A DNA stretch of 64,000 nucleotides from a virus, in the IMG/VR virus record IMGVR_UViG_3300042556_001858, positions 59,596 through 123,595 of that record; one strand, written 5' to 3'. Numbering within the stretch: position 1 is the stretch's first letter; each line of letters begins with the position of its first letter. This document shows positions 41,101 to 50,018 of this stretch, piece by piece. The translations under genes and the position numbers were made by a program. The notes under the pieces are model-generated. The model saw only the letters and a program-made list of their open reading frames with translations. It was not told where the DNA came from and did not search any database.

Positions 41101-41962
41101 GAGGGATATTTCCCTGTGCAGTATCACATATGTTATAGGTATTAGTGCCATAGAGGATATTGCCTCCTATGTACCTTTTGACAGAGGTTGCACTGGTTTT
41201 ATTCACTAGCTGGTCTATCGCGTATGCAATTTTGTCAACTCTCATACCGGAGTTAGAACTAGATGCTCCAAAACCAGCAAATGGGACAACAGCAACTCGG
41301 AATTCATCACCCGGAGGGCCTAGCAGGCCAAATGGATCTAGTGGATCTTCCTTCACCCATTCATTCTCGTAAGCGGCAAATACGTTGATGATGTTATAGG
41401 ACCTCTCCCACATTCCGGTAAAAGAGAGGTTCGAATTATTGGTCGCGAAAGAGTAGTCGCTAGTCTTGAAATAGTCTTCTGTTGGGGTCATACTGACTCC
41501 GTCAGGCAGATATCCCGGCTGCTTATCGGAGTCATCTATCTGATAGTAGCCGTCTCCTGAGAAGAACTGTGGAACCCCCTCGGTCGCAGCCCCATATCCC
41601 GGATAAGTATTTATTACTAGGGTTACGGCCTGTAAGACCTTCAGGGGGCTTACTATATTTGCCTTATATGATTTGTTGTCCGGACCTGAGTCTCTAGAGA
41701 TCGAGTCTAGGACTCCGTTAAAACCAAATATGGTTGCCCCGCTATTATCAACTATTTTGAAAAACTTGGGCGATCCTATAACTCCGGGGCTAAAGACATC
41801 ATTGTCCGTTGTGTCAACAACTAGGTCGATGGAGCATGAGCCGGGTTGGGAAGCATAGTCGGCAGAGCAATTAAATTTGGCTACGGTGGCCCCCATAAAT
41901 TTCTGCACTGGCACCAACGAAGACACGCCACTTCCAAATGGCTCAATTCTTTCATTCGTCAT
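38177..41962 (-). CDS. Tail-tip/hub protein, very large
   Basis: A 1261-residue protein. The start (GSGVSSLVPVQKFMGATVAK) introduces a beta-rich region; segments SKSLRGFAGASTQAEEF-like and long Gly/Pro/Ser/Tyr stretches recur. Order after tape measure and the 553-residue distal tail protein corresponds to the tail-tip or baseplate hub (the Tal/gp27-like slot) in siphoviruses. No peptidase or lysozyme motif is obvious. A CCGGTAAAAG copy lies at 41415-41424. Hub assignment is by position. Confidence 0.6.
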   Translation of the reverse strand: MTNERIEPFGSGVSSLVPVQKFMGATVAKFNCSADYASQPGSCSIDLVVDTTDNDVFSPGVIGSPKFFKIVDNSGATIFGFNGVLDSISRDSGPDNKSYKANIVSPLKVLQAVTLVINTYPGYGAATEGVPQFFSGDGYYQIDDSDKQPGYLPDGVSMTPTEDYFKTSDYSFATNNSNLSFTGMWERSYNIINVFAAYENEWVKEDPLDPFGLLGPPGDEFRVAVVPFAGFGASSSNSGMRVDKIAYAIDQLVNKTSATSVKRYIGGNILYGTNTYNICDTAQGNIPPYPYYYGIDIIGFISSALYYLPEDFLISGDSISLADFIANICDAINADFIIELNDESYGDGSFAAELIQTYPNSIFGGIISIVLIQRNTYVNCNRPFSEFTYDLLNLERPDAGDYGILVPSSGAGSINPGLPPYLNMPRDTGTVLLDDGSRFINPIDFDYAQNGTDGSRPYGGRFPVVGPETGVILAVPQPPEAFASGVFDSGISRPINLSLSLKASDVTAAKMVVGGFQTRMNVVPRDYIYQYWGEIALVSQTGDYCSATATSTKSIPVITQTLPPNDTWDWVAIDMQSIFSQETIVGVCYDGVYFASMLEIRAAMVSYEAWESYLRATKKHKIDVLEGGGLDVLRDKITTSNVATTRKYMSLRGFAGASTQAEEFDLPDDYEIIKQIWEKVKDIGDTHYGKSWVAPIPLFRTKTTESDTSLVGNVVKSWDITDSAYVEPYAYNQMEAPKDSSFMQDGRLKSFANFEHSFVAGGDDDLCYGLLSGQLSGFASGVKYKYDFSEHNDSTVFDIDPSGTGNCPVISIAHAPISLGEDYIYLTPKYFDYYNRGHCPVIDSVDPPAGTGTPPESMSTSTTNFYMYEYTFSFKQIAEAVGVQGLPSNSITDAASKVFFPSSDVVDTMKEHHSEIGISASLGLPYDYIEVYTPPFGVNDIGPSGYFNTLSTKGLRTQVLNNYKRQNDNTIDNINLVPTPSVTGLYDSHFAFTYSGTALKDILYGIKNQPVVTAGSGLPFIKFTTSPVYYPSTFQSDGVNPLSAKYIDEMSNSIRLNAIDSLPDQLADFAEFGEEFGKSSASRAAVSPKAVGIPQKSNRYVYGPWMTNFENTIFCGKIEYERDEDLVPENFMMPVYGDITTNWQVVNPNGSVSRVVSTVKGTSLSGFAGMNLAGQAIANSIDNFSLFAQEEGTLTLPGLPIIQRIGGIIPNGPRITDINITFNSSEVQTTYNFRSLSQRFGRDSRDVVRRLRKLSDKLRSK

Positions 41963-41964
41963 AC

Positions 41965-43626
41965 TTATCCCTGTTCTTTCTCATAAGTCCATCCTATAGA
42001 ATATGTGTAGCTTCCGCTCTTTGGATTCCATGACTCCTGAGGGGCATCATAGAATACTTTAGTAGGAATTACTCCAGATTCATTGGCGGGATTCGCCGCG
42101 TCATATATTGCCTGAAAGTCCCCAGAGCTAGCTATGCTTGGTTTTTGTGTGAATAGCCAATTCTTGATTTTGTCTGATCTAGTCTCTACTCCGGTTGGAG
42201 GGAGGAACCTGCCACTCTCGTCTGTTCTAGAAGCATAGTCCGGATTGTCTGAATATCCCCAGTTCCTTGACAGATCGCCCATCTGGACATTAATGTTTAG
42301 CGTTCTCTTATACTCACTTCTGGACCCCAAGTATTGTAGAACTGGCTGACTTCGTCCTATTACTGGCGTGGCTGAATACAACTGGCCGGGATAGGTATCA
42401 TCAATTGATATCTCTTCTGATATACTACCAGCAATGATGTTTGGTGGCCTATTATCATAGCTGAACTTGTATGTAATCTCCCCAGCATTTGGGAATCTAC
42501 CGACAGAAGAGCTTACTGGCCTTGGATGTAGCCAAGCCATACTGCCAATGTTCTGCTTAACTCTATTATACAGGGATGATTCTACTGCCCCATAGTATGA
42601 TAGAGCATTTGTGTACTTAGATACTGAAGTGCCTGATACTCCGGTTGGTAAATTAGTCTCTATCCCCTTGATCGATCCATCGATTGAGACGCTAGTTAGT
42701 GATGATTCTGACTTATCGACAGAAATTGAGCAGTTTTCAAAGGCCAATATACCAGATGGGAAAAGTCCACTTGGTACATAAGAAAAGGTTTCTTCTACCT
42801 GATAAGATCCAGCCGATCTATTTATCGTCTCATTCATGGTCCTATTAGTAATATAGTAGCCGGAGGCAACGTATAGGAGCCCTTGTGGGATGTTGGCCGG
42901 GCCTAATCCAACTACTGAATTCACGTATCCACTAGCTTGCTGCCAAGCCTTTAAGGGGATATTCCCAGAAGAGTCATAAACTCTTTTACCCTGTGCCTCA
43001 ACCGAGTGAGATATTGAGTAGACCTTTTTGATTTCTCCCCAATTCCCCGTGTTAACTACAACGTTTTCATCTTCTTGTATGGACCAATTCTCATTTACTG
43101 AAGAGACATAGTAGGAGAAGCCGTCTTCGCTTGATCCATTTGTGAATAGGCCAGTATTGGCGGGCGATATGAAGTTGGCAAAATCAAACTCCATAGTATA
43201 ACTGGCAGGTTTGGCCCAGTTACCGTCTGAGTCTACAGTGAAAGATTTAAGATCTCCATAGAACTTAAGCCCCTGATCGTGGGCGAATCCTACAACTTCT
43301 ACCTTGATGCCAGTAGCTGGAGATACTAAGTCTCTCAACTGCTCCATTTTGGTAATTGTGGAAATCAGTAGGTCTGATTCCCCTATGTTGTGTAGCGGGT
43401 CATCGTCTGCGGATTGGGTTGTAGTCCAACCGGCAACAGACATAGACGAAGCAAATGAAACTCCAGAGGTAGAGATCGGGTTTCCCTTATTTTGCAGGAT
43501 TTTGCCCTGTAAAGATAAAGTGTATCCAGCCCCAAGGTTCGTGCCATCATCTGCTATGATGGTATTTTTAGAGAAACTAGCAACTGGGGCCGGTAATATG
43601 GCTTTTCCATTTACGATTACTGGCAT
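41965..43626 (-). CDS. Distal tail protein
   Basis: A 553-residue protein immediately downstream of the tape-measure gene, sharing the last base with it. It is rich in Ser, Gly, Thr and Tyr, with a beta-type N-terminus (MPVIVNGKAILPAPVASFSK). In siphovirus gene order the product after the tape measure is the distal tail (Dit-like) protein that caps the tube and binds the tip. The length is larger than the usual Dit, as if extended by an extra domain (residues about 250-553). Assignment by order and composition. Confidence 0.6.
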   Translation of the reverse strand: MPVIVNGKAILPAPVASFSKNTIIADDGTNLGAGYTLSLQGKILQNKGNPISTSGVSFASSMSVAGWTTTQSADDDPLHNIGESDLLISTITKMEQLRDLVSPATGIKVEVVGFAHDQGLKFYGDLKSFTVDSDGNWAKPASYTMEFDFANFISPANTGLFTNGSSEDGFSYYVSSVNENWSIQEDENVVVNTGNWGEIKKVYSISHSVEAQGKRVYDSSGNIPLKAWQQASGYVNSVVGLGPANIPQGLLYVASGYYITNRTMNETINRSAGSYQVEETFSYVPSGLFPSGILAFENCSISVDKSESSLTSVSIDGSIKGIETNLPTGVSGTSVSKYTNALSYYGAVESSLYNRVKQNIGSMAWLHPRPVSSSVGRFPNAGEITYKFSYDNRPPNIIAGSISEEISIDDTYPGQLYSATPVIGRSQPVLQYLGSRSEYKRTLNINVQMGDLSRNWGYSDNPDYASRTDESGRFLPPTGVETRSDKIKNWLFTQKPSIASSGDFQAIYDAANPANESGVIPTKVFYDAPQESWNPKSGSYTYSIGWTYEKEQG

Positions 43627-46600
43627 TATAGTGCTCCCATTTCTTTTCCACGTATCGCTTCTGCTATCATATCACTTATTTCTCTTTTTGCTGCGTCACT
43701 TACCATCCCGATAACGCCACTTTTATCACTAATATCTACTGACACATTTCCTCCCTGCATCTTCAGATCAAAGCTAGCACCTTTTAGTCCGTCAAGTATC
43801 GTTCTCATATCTTCTGAGAACTTACCTAGGCCACCAGTCATACTCATTATAGACTGATTGAACATAGCCGCAGAGGAACTCAACATTTCAGAATGAAGCC
43901 TCATACCTTCTACAAGAGCGGCGTCGTTAGCATTGATCTCTGTATTTTGTGCCCCAACCTGTCCAGCAAGGTTACTACCATTAGCGGTAAATCCTGTCTG
44001 TCCGACCATGTTTAAATTCTGACCAAGTTCTGAGTTCTGACCAAGTCTTCGAAGACCGATCTTTCCACCAGTGGCACTAGCATCTCTTTGAAGGTTTTGA
44101 GCGGTTTCCGGAGCCTGTATTCCAGTATAGAAAGATCTATCCCCGCCATTTCTGTTAATGGCTCGGCCTATTTCCTTATTAGCAGCAGCTTCTCCACCAG
44201 TTAGTCTGGCATTCTCAACCCTCTGTAATGATCTCAACTTCTTCTGAGCATCTCTCTTCGCATCTGTACCAGCCCCACCGCTTAAAGCTATATTGAACTC
44301 TTCTATGGTTTGAGCCCTATCCTTCTCAAGAGAGAGTTCTTCTTTTATCGCCTCTATATTAGCTTCACGAAGACCGGTCTCTCGATTAATTGCAGCCGCT
44401 TGTTTTTCTGCTGCTACTTGCAGGGCAGAAAACTGGAACTGTAAACCTATGCTGTCTTGTGCTACTGCGTTGGCGGCAGCGGCAGCATCACTAGCTGCAC
44501 CGGGTGCGGCGTTAGGTCCAACAACTGGTCTAGCTGCACCAGCGGCGGCAGCACCACCACGAAGGGCTCCACCACCAGCCCCATTGACGGCAGTAGCAGG
44601 TACGCCAGCTACAGTAGCTTCTCTTCTTATCTTATTATCTCTGGCGGCTTTAGCTCCTACTGCGGTATTTAAAGGGTCAGAAGTTTCCTGAGCTACTATT
44701 CTTTTCCCTTTACGATTCAGCATTTCTGCAGTAAAGCCGTACTCGGCCCGAGTGTCATTTGCTGGAATAAGTGATCTTGTTTCGTCTTGTCTTGCTCGAA
44801 TCTCGCTAATTGTAGATCCACCTGATCTAAAGCTTTGTAGATCTGCATCTCTTCCTCTGGCCGAACGGCCAGCCTCGTCACTCGCAGCGGCATACTCCAT
44901 TTGAGCTTTATTGGCAGCATCTAAAGCGTCTATAAACCTATTGATGCCAGTTTCTACATTCGTAGCTGCTTCGATTAGTTTACTTTGAAGCTCGTCGGCT
45001 CCCGCTATTGTCGCCTCATAGGCTGCATTTATAGCATCCGCATCTAACCCATCTGCAGATCCACCAGCGGCCTCAATGGTGTCTCTTTTATTCTGTAGTA
45101 TTTTTTCGCTCAACTCCTTCCTCTTTTCAGGAGTGGCGGTTGCGAACTGCTGATTTAATTTTTCTAACTCAGACTTAGATCTATTTACAGCAGACAGATT
45201 TTCATCGTATCCAGTAACACCTAAAGATTTAGCAGCAGCTATCTGCCTATTAACATCAGAGCTAGAAGCATTGGTAGAAAGGGAGGAGCTTCTAAAACCA
45301 GAAGAAGACAGTCCAGCAATCGTACTGCCAAGCTGCGAAGCGGCAATACCCTTTCTGTTAGCTTCTGCAAGACCAGTAGTAGTAGCTAATTGCTTCACCA
45401 ATTGTTCACTAAGAATAGCTCGTAATGCAGCTTCTGTTTTAGCGGCTTCTATTGAATCTTCAAATTGCAGACGCATATCACCAGTGATACCAGCAAGCAT
45501 CATCATTTCTGCTGCTGCTGGACCGATAGATATTAAAAATGCATCCCAATCGGTGCCACCAAAGTCTGTAAACGCAGACATACTAGTGTCAACTAGTGGA
45601 GCAATTTGATCAAAATTAGATTTAGCTTGGTCTTTAACAGCCTGTCTATCGTCTTCCATCTCTTTACTGAGTCTTACATTAGTATCATTTATACTTTCTC
45701 CCCCCACCATTTGTGTAAAAGAATCCAGTACTTGTCCAAAATATCCAGTCTGAGAATTCTGAGTTTGTTGATCCTGCTTCTCTTTTGCGGATTTTCTTGC
45801 GTCTCGATCAGCAGCCCCTATAGCGGCAGCATTTTCTCTGACAACACCACCTCTCAGAACATTATCTGCTTTTTCTTTATTATTAGCTTTAGCCACTTGC
45901 TTAGAAAGAGCAGTACTATTTCTATCTGAAACGTTCTTAGCATTTTGTAAAGACGCTTTAAACGATGCTTTTGCCGCTATGGAGGCACTTGATTCTAGCA
46001 GTCCAAAGCTAGCTCCAAGGTCTCTGATACCTGTTGCGAGACCAGCTCCTACATCTGTCATTAAGACAAGCTTAGCAACAACACCGACGATAGCGGCTCC
46101 GAGCACTACTGGCCAAGCAGCAAGACCAGCTACGGCTAATCCAATACCAGCCACAAGTGCAGTAAACGATGCTGAAAGCACTGTCGCATCTGATTGACTC
46201 TTCTCGTAAGTAGCTGCTTCAGCAGCCTTAGCTGCATTTCCCTCCATAATTGCCTTATTAGTCGCTTCAGTCAGTCCTCTAGCACTATCCACGATAGACC
46301 CAAAAGCATAAACTGAGAGCCCAGCAGCAGCCATAGCAGCCGTAGTAGCAACAACCGCCCCACCCAAAGCAGACATACTACTAACAGTAGAGGCGGAAGC
46401 AATACTTGATCCTCCCACGTTTGTAGCGAGTAATTTAGAAGCCTTTGTAGCTATCCCCTTGAAACCACCAGATAAAAAAGAAGAAATACTTTTAGCATTT
46501 AGGGAAACACCAAACAGCTCTAAAGCTGACACCGCTAATGCAGCAGTACTTACAAATTCTAAGGTAGTCCCAATAGCACGACTCATAGCAGATTCTGAGT

Positions 46601-48962
46601 CGGTGTATTGTGAGGCGACCCCTGCAGCAACGAACGCAAGATCAGAGAACGATGTTTTTACTCTTTTGGTTTCATCGTCCAGATCTCCTGATCCTGAGAA
46701 CGCTCCAGTTCTTACCGCATCTGATGCCTTTTTGCCTCCTCTAGGTTTAGCTTGAGGAGGATTAACCTCTTGATCAAACTCATCCCAACTGTGGATCGTG
46801 GGCGGAGTAAAAACATCAGGCTTAACTCCACGACCTCTACTGCCAGTGGCAAATTTTTGAACACCTACATACCCACCAGAGGCATACTTATTAACCTTCT
46901 CTAGATTACCATAACCGAAGGCTTGTGCAGACTCCTTGTTGACAACGAACTCGCCGGGAGTAAGCAGTGCTGGCACTGTATCTGTACCAGAAATTCCACC
47001 ACCAGTAGCCCTTCTTATACCCACTTTCTTTTTCCGCTTCATCGTCCATAAATCTGGATCGGTTACATACGTAGTAATAGATTTTGGACTAAGATCCTTC
47101 TGCCTAATCTCCATTCCTCGTATTCTTCTGTTCGCGTTATTAGAAGCAGATAATAATAGGGCCTTCGCAGCAATACCTGCATGTGTTGCCCCCTTTATAT
47201 TATCATCATCACTATACGTGGTTCCCTCCTTCATGAATTTAGCTTCAGAAGCACCTCCGGGAGAATATGGAAAATCTACATATGCATATGGATTAGTAGA
47301 TGGCCGACCAGTTTTAAATCTTCTACTCTTAGATAGAACCTGCTCAAATCTTTTTCCATACGGGCCACTCAATTTATGGAATAGCTCAATATCTTTCTGA
47401 TTTGGTATTACTTTTTTAAAATCAGCCGTATAATTCATTTTTCTTTTAGCTAGAGCACTAATATTACCTGAAGAATCTTTAAAGCCTTTAAGGGTTTTAA
47501 TGCTCTTATAAGAATCGCTTAATTTCTCTACTGTGCCCCCAAAGCCATATTTATTGATTCCATGCAAAGCCTCAGCCCCCATAGCCTGAGCCGCACTCTT
47601 TCTAATCACAAATTCGCCGGGCTCCAACATAGCCGGTACAGTGTCTCCACTCCCGCTACCGGGAACGAACCCACCAGATGCTCTCTTTATTGGGGCCTTT
47701 CCTCTCCCAAAGCTAGGCAAACCAACACCCAGCAATGATTTTGACAATTTAATAGCTGCGAATGTAGCGAGAAGCGGAATCAGTTCCTTGATAGAACCAG
47801 CGAACCCGATGAATGCGTTAGTGAGTGATAGCACAGTCGAGATCATAGCCTTAAAAGAGCTAGTCTCCATAACGTCGCCAATCAGCTTAGCAAAATTTTG
47901 CTGAGTCTGTGCAAGCTTAAATGAGAGAGTCTCTTGTGCCTTGGCTAAGTCGGCAGCGGTCTCTGACGAAGCATTCTGAGCGTCCGCATAAATCCTTTGC
48001 ATCTTAGCGGCTTGAGTCAGTAAAGGAATAACTCTCGATTGCTGCAAGACCCCACCGAGCTGTTCTACGATAGCTGAGAACTGAAGAGAGCCCGGTTGAA
48101 TATTGGCTCTCTGTATGCCTTTTTGGATCTCTATGATGGCCTCATAGTTACCAATAAAGTTCCCCTTAAGGTCTGTAAGCTCGATACCGAATTGACGAAG
48201 ATAGTCAATCGTTTTAGGTCTCTGTAGACGAGAAAAGATGGTTCTAAGACCTGTAGAGATAGTCTCAGAGCTTTCTCTAGTAGTATCTCTTACTGTTGTG
48301 TAAATGGTCACAAGCTCTTCAAGGCTTCCACCAGTAGCAGCGAAAACACCGCCCGCCCGCTTGGCCGCATCGACCAAGTCGTCAGATTCAACAGCGTACT
48401 TCTTAGCAACCACATTCAGTAAAGAAAGAACTCTGGCAGACTGTCCAACGGTTTCTGTGAACTGCTTATTGATAGCAATCAAACCTTCTGTGGTATTTGA
48501 TATGCTCTCGAAGGATGCCAGTAGGGTTGTCTGGGCCAGATTGTCTGCAGCCGCCTTTGCTTCGTTTAAAGAATAACCAGCCTGAGCCAAAACCCTTATG
48601 GTCTCTGCGATTTTTGGAGCGGATAAACCATAAGCAACAGACATTTTCCTGATAGACTCAGAATGCTCCTTTATATCCTTATTGCTGACCCCAACAGTCT
48701 GAGCTAGTTTGGCCAATTCTTGGTCAAATCTAATAGCGTCATGAGTGGCACTAGCGACCACCATGCCGATCTTGGCCATAGCACCGCCCAAAGCGGCATA
48801 CCCAGCTAGATTGATCCCCTTTAGGCTGGCAGCATCATAAAATGCTTTAGCGGATTTGGTTCCTCTCTCTAGGCGAGTATTGACACTAGAAACGGCCCTC
48901 TGGACGGATGAGCTATCCACGCTTTCTAGAACTAGTCTAGCAGATACGTCGTAAAGGGCCAT
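43626..48962 (-). CDS. Tape-measure protein
   Basis: A 1778-residue protein. Residues about 1-330 are a TP901-type tape-measure core (FDQELAKLAQTVGVSNKDIK, YGLSAPKIAETIRVLAQAGY). Two copies of a module DTVPAxLxPGEFVxxK...INKYxxGG lie near residues 437 and 657, separated by a basic insert. Hydrophobic helices are near 775-870 and 925-965 (GIGLAVAGLAAWPVVLGAAI), and long Ala/Gln/Glu-rich coiled regions follow. It sets tail length; at about 0.15 nm per residue the tail would be roughly 260-270 nm. It also helps DNA pass the membrane. Confidence 0.9.
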   Translation of the reverse strand: MALYDVSARLVLESVDSSSVQRAVSSVNTRLERGTKSAKAFYDAASLKGINLAGYAALGGAMAKIGMVVASATHDAIRFDQELAKLAQTVGVSNKDIKEHSESIRKMSVAYGLSAPKIAETIRVLAQAGYSLNEAKAAADNLAQTTLLASFESISNTTEGLIAINKQFTETVGQSARVLSLLNVVAKKYAVESDDLVDAAKRAGGVFAATGGSLEELVTIYTTVRDTTRESSETISTGLRTIFSRLQRPKTIDYLRQFGIELTDLKGNFIGNYEAIIEIQKGIQRANIQPGSLQFSAIVEQLGGVLQQSRVIPLLTQAAKMQRIYADAQNASSETAADLAKAQETLSFKLAQTQQNFAKLIGDVMETSSFKAMISTVLSLTNAFIGFAGSIKELIPLLATFAAIKLSKSLLGVGLPSFGRGKAPIKRASGGFVPGSGSGDTVPAMLEPGEFVIRKSAAQAMGAEALHGINKYGFGGTVEKLSDSYKSIKTLKGFKDSSGNISALAKRKMNYTADFKKVIPNQKDIELFHKLSGPYGKRFEQVLSKSRRFKTGRPSTNPYAYVDFPYSPGGASEAKFMKEGTTYSDDDNIKGATHAGIAAKALLLSASNNANRRIRGMEIRQKDLSPKSITTYVTDPDLWTMKRKKKVGIRRATGGGISGTDTVPALLTPGEFVVNKESAQAFGYGNLEKVNKYASGGYVGVQKFATGSRGRGVKPDVFTPPTIHSWDEFDQEVNPPQAKPRGGKKASDAVRTGAFSGSGDLDDETKRVKTSFSDLAFVAAGVASQYTDSESAMSRAIGTTLEFVSTAALAVSALELFGVSLNAKSISSFLSGGFKGIATKASKLLATNVGGSSIASASTVSSMSALGGAVVATTAAMAAAGLSVYAFGSIVDSARGLTEATNKAIMEGNAAKAAEAATYEKSQSDATVLSASFTALVAGIGLAVAGLAAWPVVLGAAIVGVVAKLVLMTDVGAGLATGIRDLGASFGLLESSASIAAKASFKASLQNAKNVSDRNSTALSKQVAKANNKEKADNVLRGGVVRENAAAIGAADRDARKSAKEKQDQQTQNSQTGYFGQVLDSFTQMVGGESINDTNVRLSKEMEDDRQAVKDQAKSNFDQIAPLVDTSMSAFTDFGGTDWDAFLISIGPAAAEMMMLAGITGDMRLQFEDSIEAAKTEAALRAILSEQLVKQLATTTGLAEANRKGIAASQLGSTIAGLSSSGFRSSSLSTNASSSDVNRQIAAAKSLGVTGYDENLSAVNRSKSELEKLNQQFATATPEKRKELSEKILQNKRDTIEAAGGSADGLDADAINAAYEATIAGADELQSKLIEAATNVETGINRFIDALDAANKAQMEYAAASDEAGRSARGRDADLQSFRSGGSTISEIRARQDETRSLIPANDTRAEYGFTAEMLNRKGKRIVAQETSDPLNTAVGAKAARDNKIRREATVAGVPATAVNGAGGGALRGGAAAAGAARPVVGPNAAPGAASDAAAAANAVAQDSIGLQFQFSALQVAAEKQAAAINRETGLREANIEAIKEELSLEKDRAQTIEEFNIALSGGAGTDAKRDAQKKLRSLQRVENARLTGGEAAANKEIGRAINRNGGDRSFYTGIQAPETAQNLQRDASATGGKIGLRRLGQNSELGQNLNMVGQTGFTANGSNLAGQVGAQNTEINANDAALVEGMRLHSEMLSSSAAMFNQSIMSMTGGLGKFSEDMRTILDGLKGASFDLKMQGGNVSVDISDKSGVIGMVSDAAKREISDMIAEAIRGKEMGAL

Positions 48963-48976
48963 AACTTACTCCTTAA

Positions 48977-49750
48977 TTATTGAGGAACTACTTCGGTAGG
49001 CACATTAAAGTCATCCTCAAATTCGGCTTCTTCAATCTTAACACCGAGTGGATTACCATTTAGATCAATGCGTTTTCCTTCAGAATCGATCCTGTAGCCC
49101 TCTTCATCAACCCTGTGGCCCTCAATATCAACTAGGTTTCCAGCGTTATCGACGAAGTGTCCAAGGTCGTTTACAAGCTTAAATCTCTTTAAGAACTTGT
49201 TCTCAACTAGAGTACTCTCATAATCTTCATTGACACCGTAAAGGAAATTGGCGAACTTCTCGGCGAGAGAGATGCCTAGATCGTCAGACCCCTTCTCTAC
49301 GTAGTCTTCCGTAGAGGCATAAACGCACTTTTGAGTGTCGTAGTCAAAAACTGACTTAGCCAAAAGGGCATTGAATCTGGCATTATCGGCCTGTGCTTCG
49401 GCGGAATTAGATTCCATCTGATTTCGCTCAGAAATCAATAATCTGAACTCGGCACGCTTTTTAGCAAGCTGGATGGCGAGAGCTTTCCCCTCACTAACCT
49501 TCATTTTTCCAGACGATAGCTTGTATTCCAGCTCCCCAATCTCTTTGACGAAGGATTTATACAGTTCTTCCTTCTTGTCGTTCCACACTCCTTGTTCGAT
49601 CATATAGTTCATTAGGCTCTTTTTCAAAAGAGCCCCATCATCGAGGGCCTGACGAAAGGCCTTATTGTGGATCTTCTTACCTTCGGCGATAGCCTGTGGG
49701 GTAATCTTGATGAAATAATCTTTTTCCCCAACTGTGAATCTATTTTCCAT
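48977..49750 (-). CDS. Tail assembly chaperone-like protein with octad repeats
   Basis: A 257-residue protein between tail-tube and tape-measure genes, where phages keep tail assembly chaperones. A helical region (LLKKSLMNYMIEQGVWNDKK and following) resembles residues of the 304-residue protein encoded at 50019-50933. The C-terminus has a run of four to five eight-residue repeats of the form (V/I)DxEGxRxD (for example DIEGHRVD, DEEGYRID, DSEGKRID). The repeats may bind metal ions or the tape measure. Chaperone role is by position. Confidence 0.6.
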   Translation of the reverse strand: MENRFTVGEKDYFIKITPQAIAEGKKIHNKAFRQALDDGALLKKSLMNYMIEQGVWNDKKEELYKSFVKEIGELEYKLSSGKMKVSEGKALAIQLAKKRAEFRLLISERNQMESNSAEAQADNARFNALLAKSVFDYDTQKCVYASTEDYVEKGSDDLGISLAEKFANFLYGVNEDYESTLVENKFLKRFKLVNDLGHFVDNAGNLVDIEGHRVDEEGYRIDSEGKRIDLNGNPLGVKIEEAEFEDDFNVPTEVVPQ

Positions 49751-49988
49751 GATCTCTCCTAAGTGGCATAAAGTAAACTGTCTTGTATTTGATATCGAAC
49801 CCGTCTAAATCCCGTTCCAATTCCCTGATCTGAAAATGGCCCTTGTCCAAAATGTCTTTTCTTAGTCCTTCATATTCATCCTCCTCAAAAATTTCTTTGA
49901 ACTCTTCCAAACTTGCAAGAGCCCCAATCATTGTTGTCATGATGCGTTTCCGCACCGCTTGATAAAGTTGTACTGCCCCGTTCCCCAT
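49740..49988 (-). CDS. Small protein of tail chaperone region
   Basis: An 82-residue, charged, helical protein (ASLEEFKEIFEEDEYEGLRK). ATG 49988 has GGGGG about 7 bases upstream; it overlaps the next gene by 11 bases. It lies between the two chaperone-like genes. No slippery frameshift site was found at its junctions. Function unknown; probably a tail assembly helper. Confidence 0.5.
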   Translation of the reverse strand: MGNGAVQLYQAVRKRIMTTMIGALASLEEFKEIFEEDEYEGLRKDILDKGHFQIRELERDLDGFDIKYKTVYFMPLRRDHGK

Positions 49989-50018
49989 TTTTAACCCCCA
50001 ATCCTTATTGAGGCAAAT

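Noticed and set aside
43304-48576. Several antisense frames over the tape-measure gene
   Set aside because: Low-complexity Ala/Ser-rich translations are expected opposite a biased coding strand.
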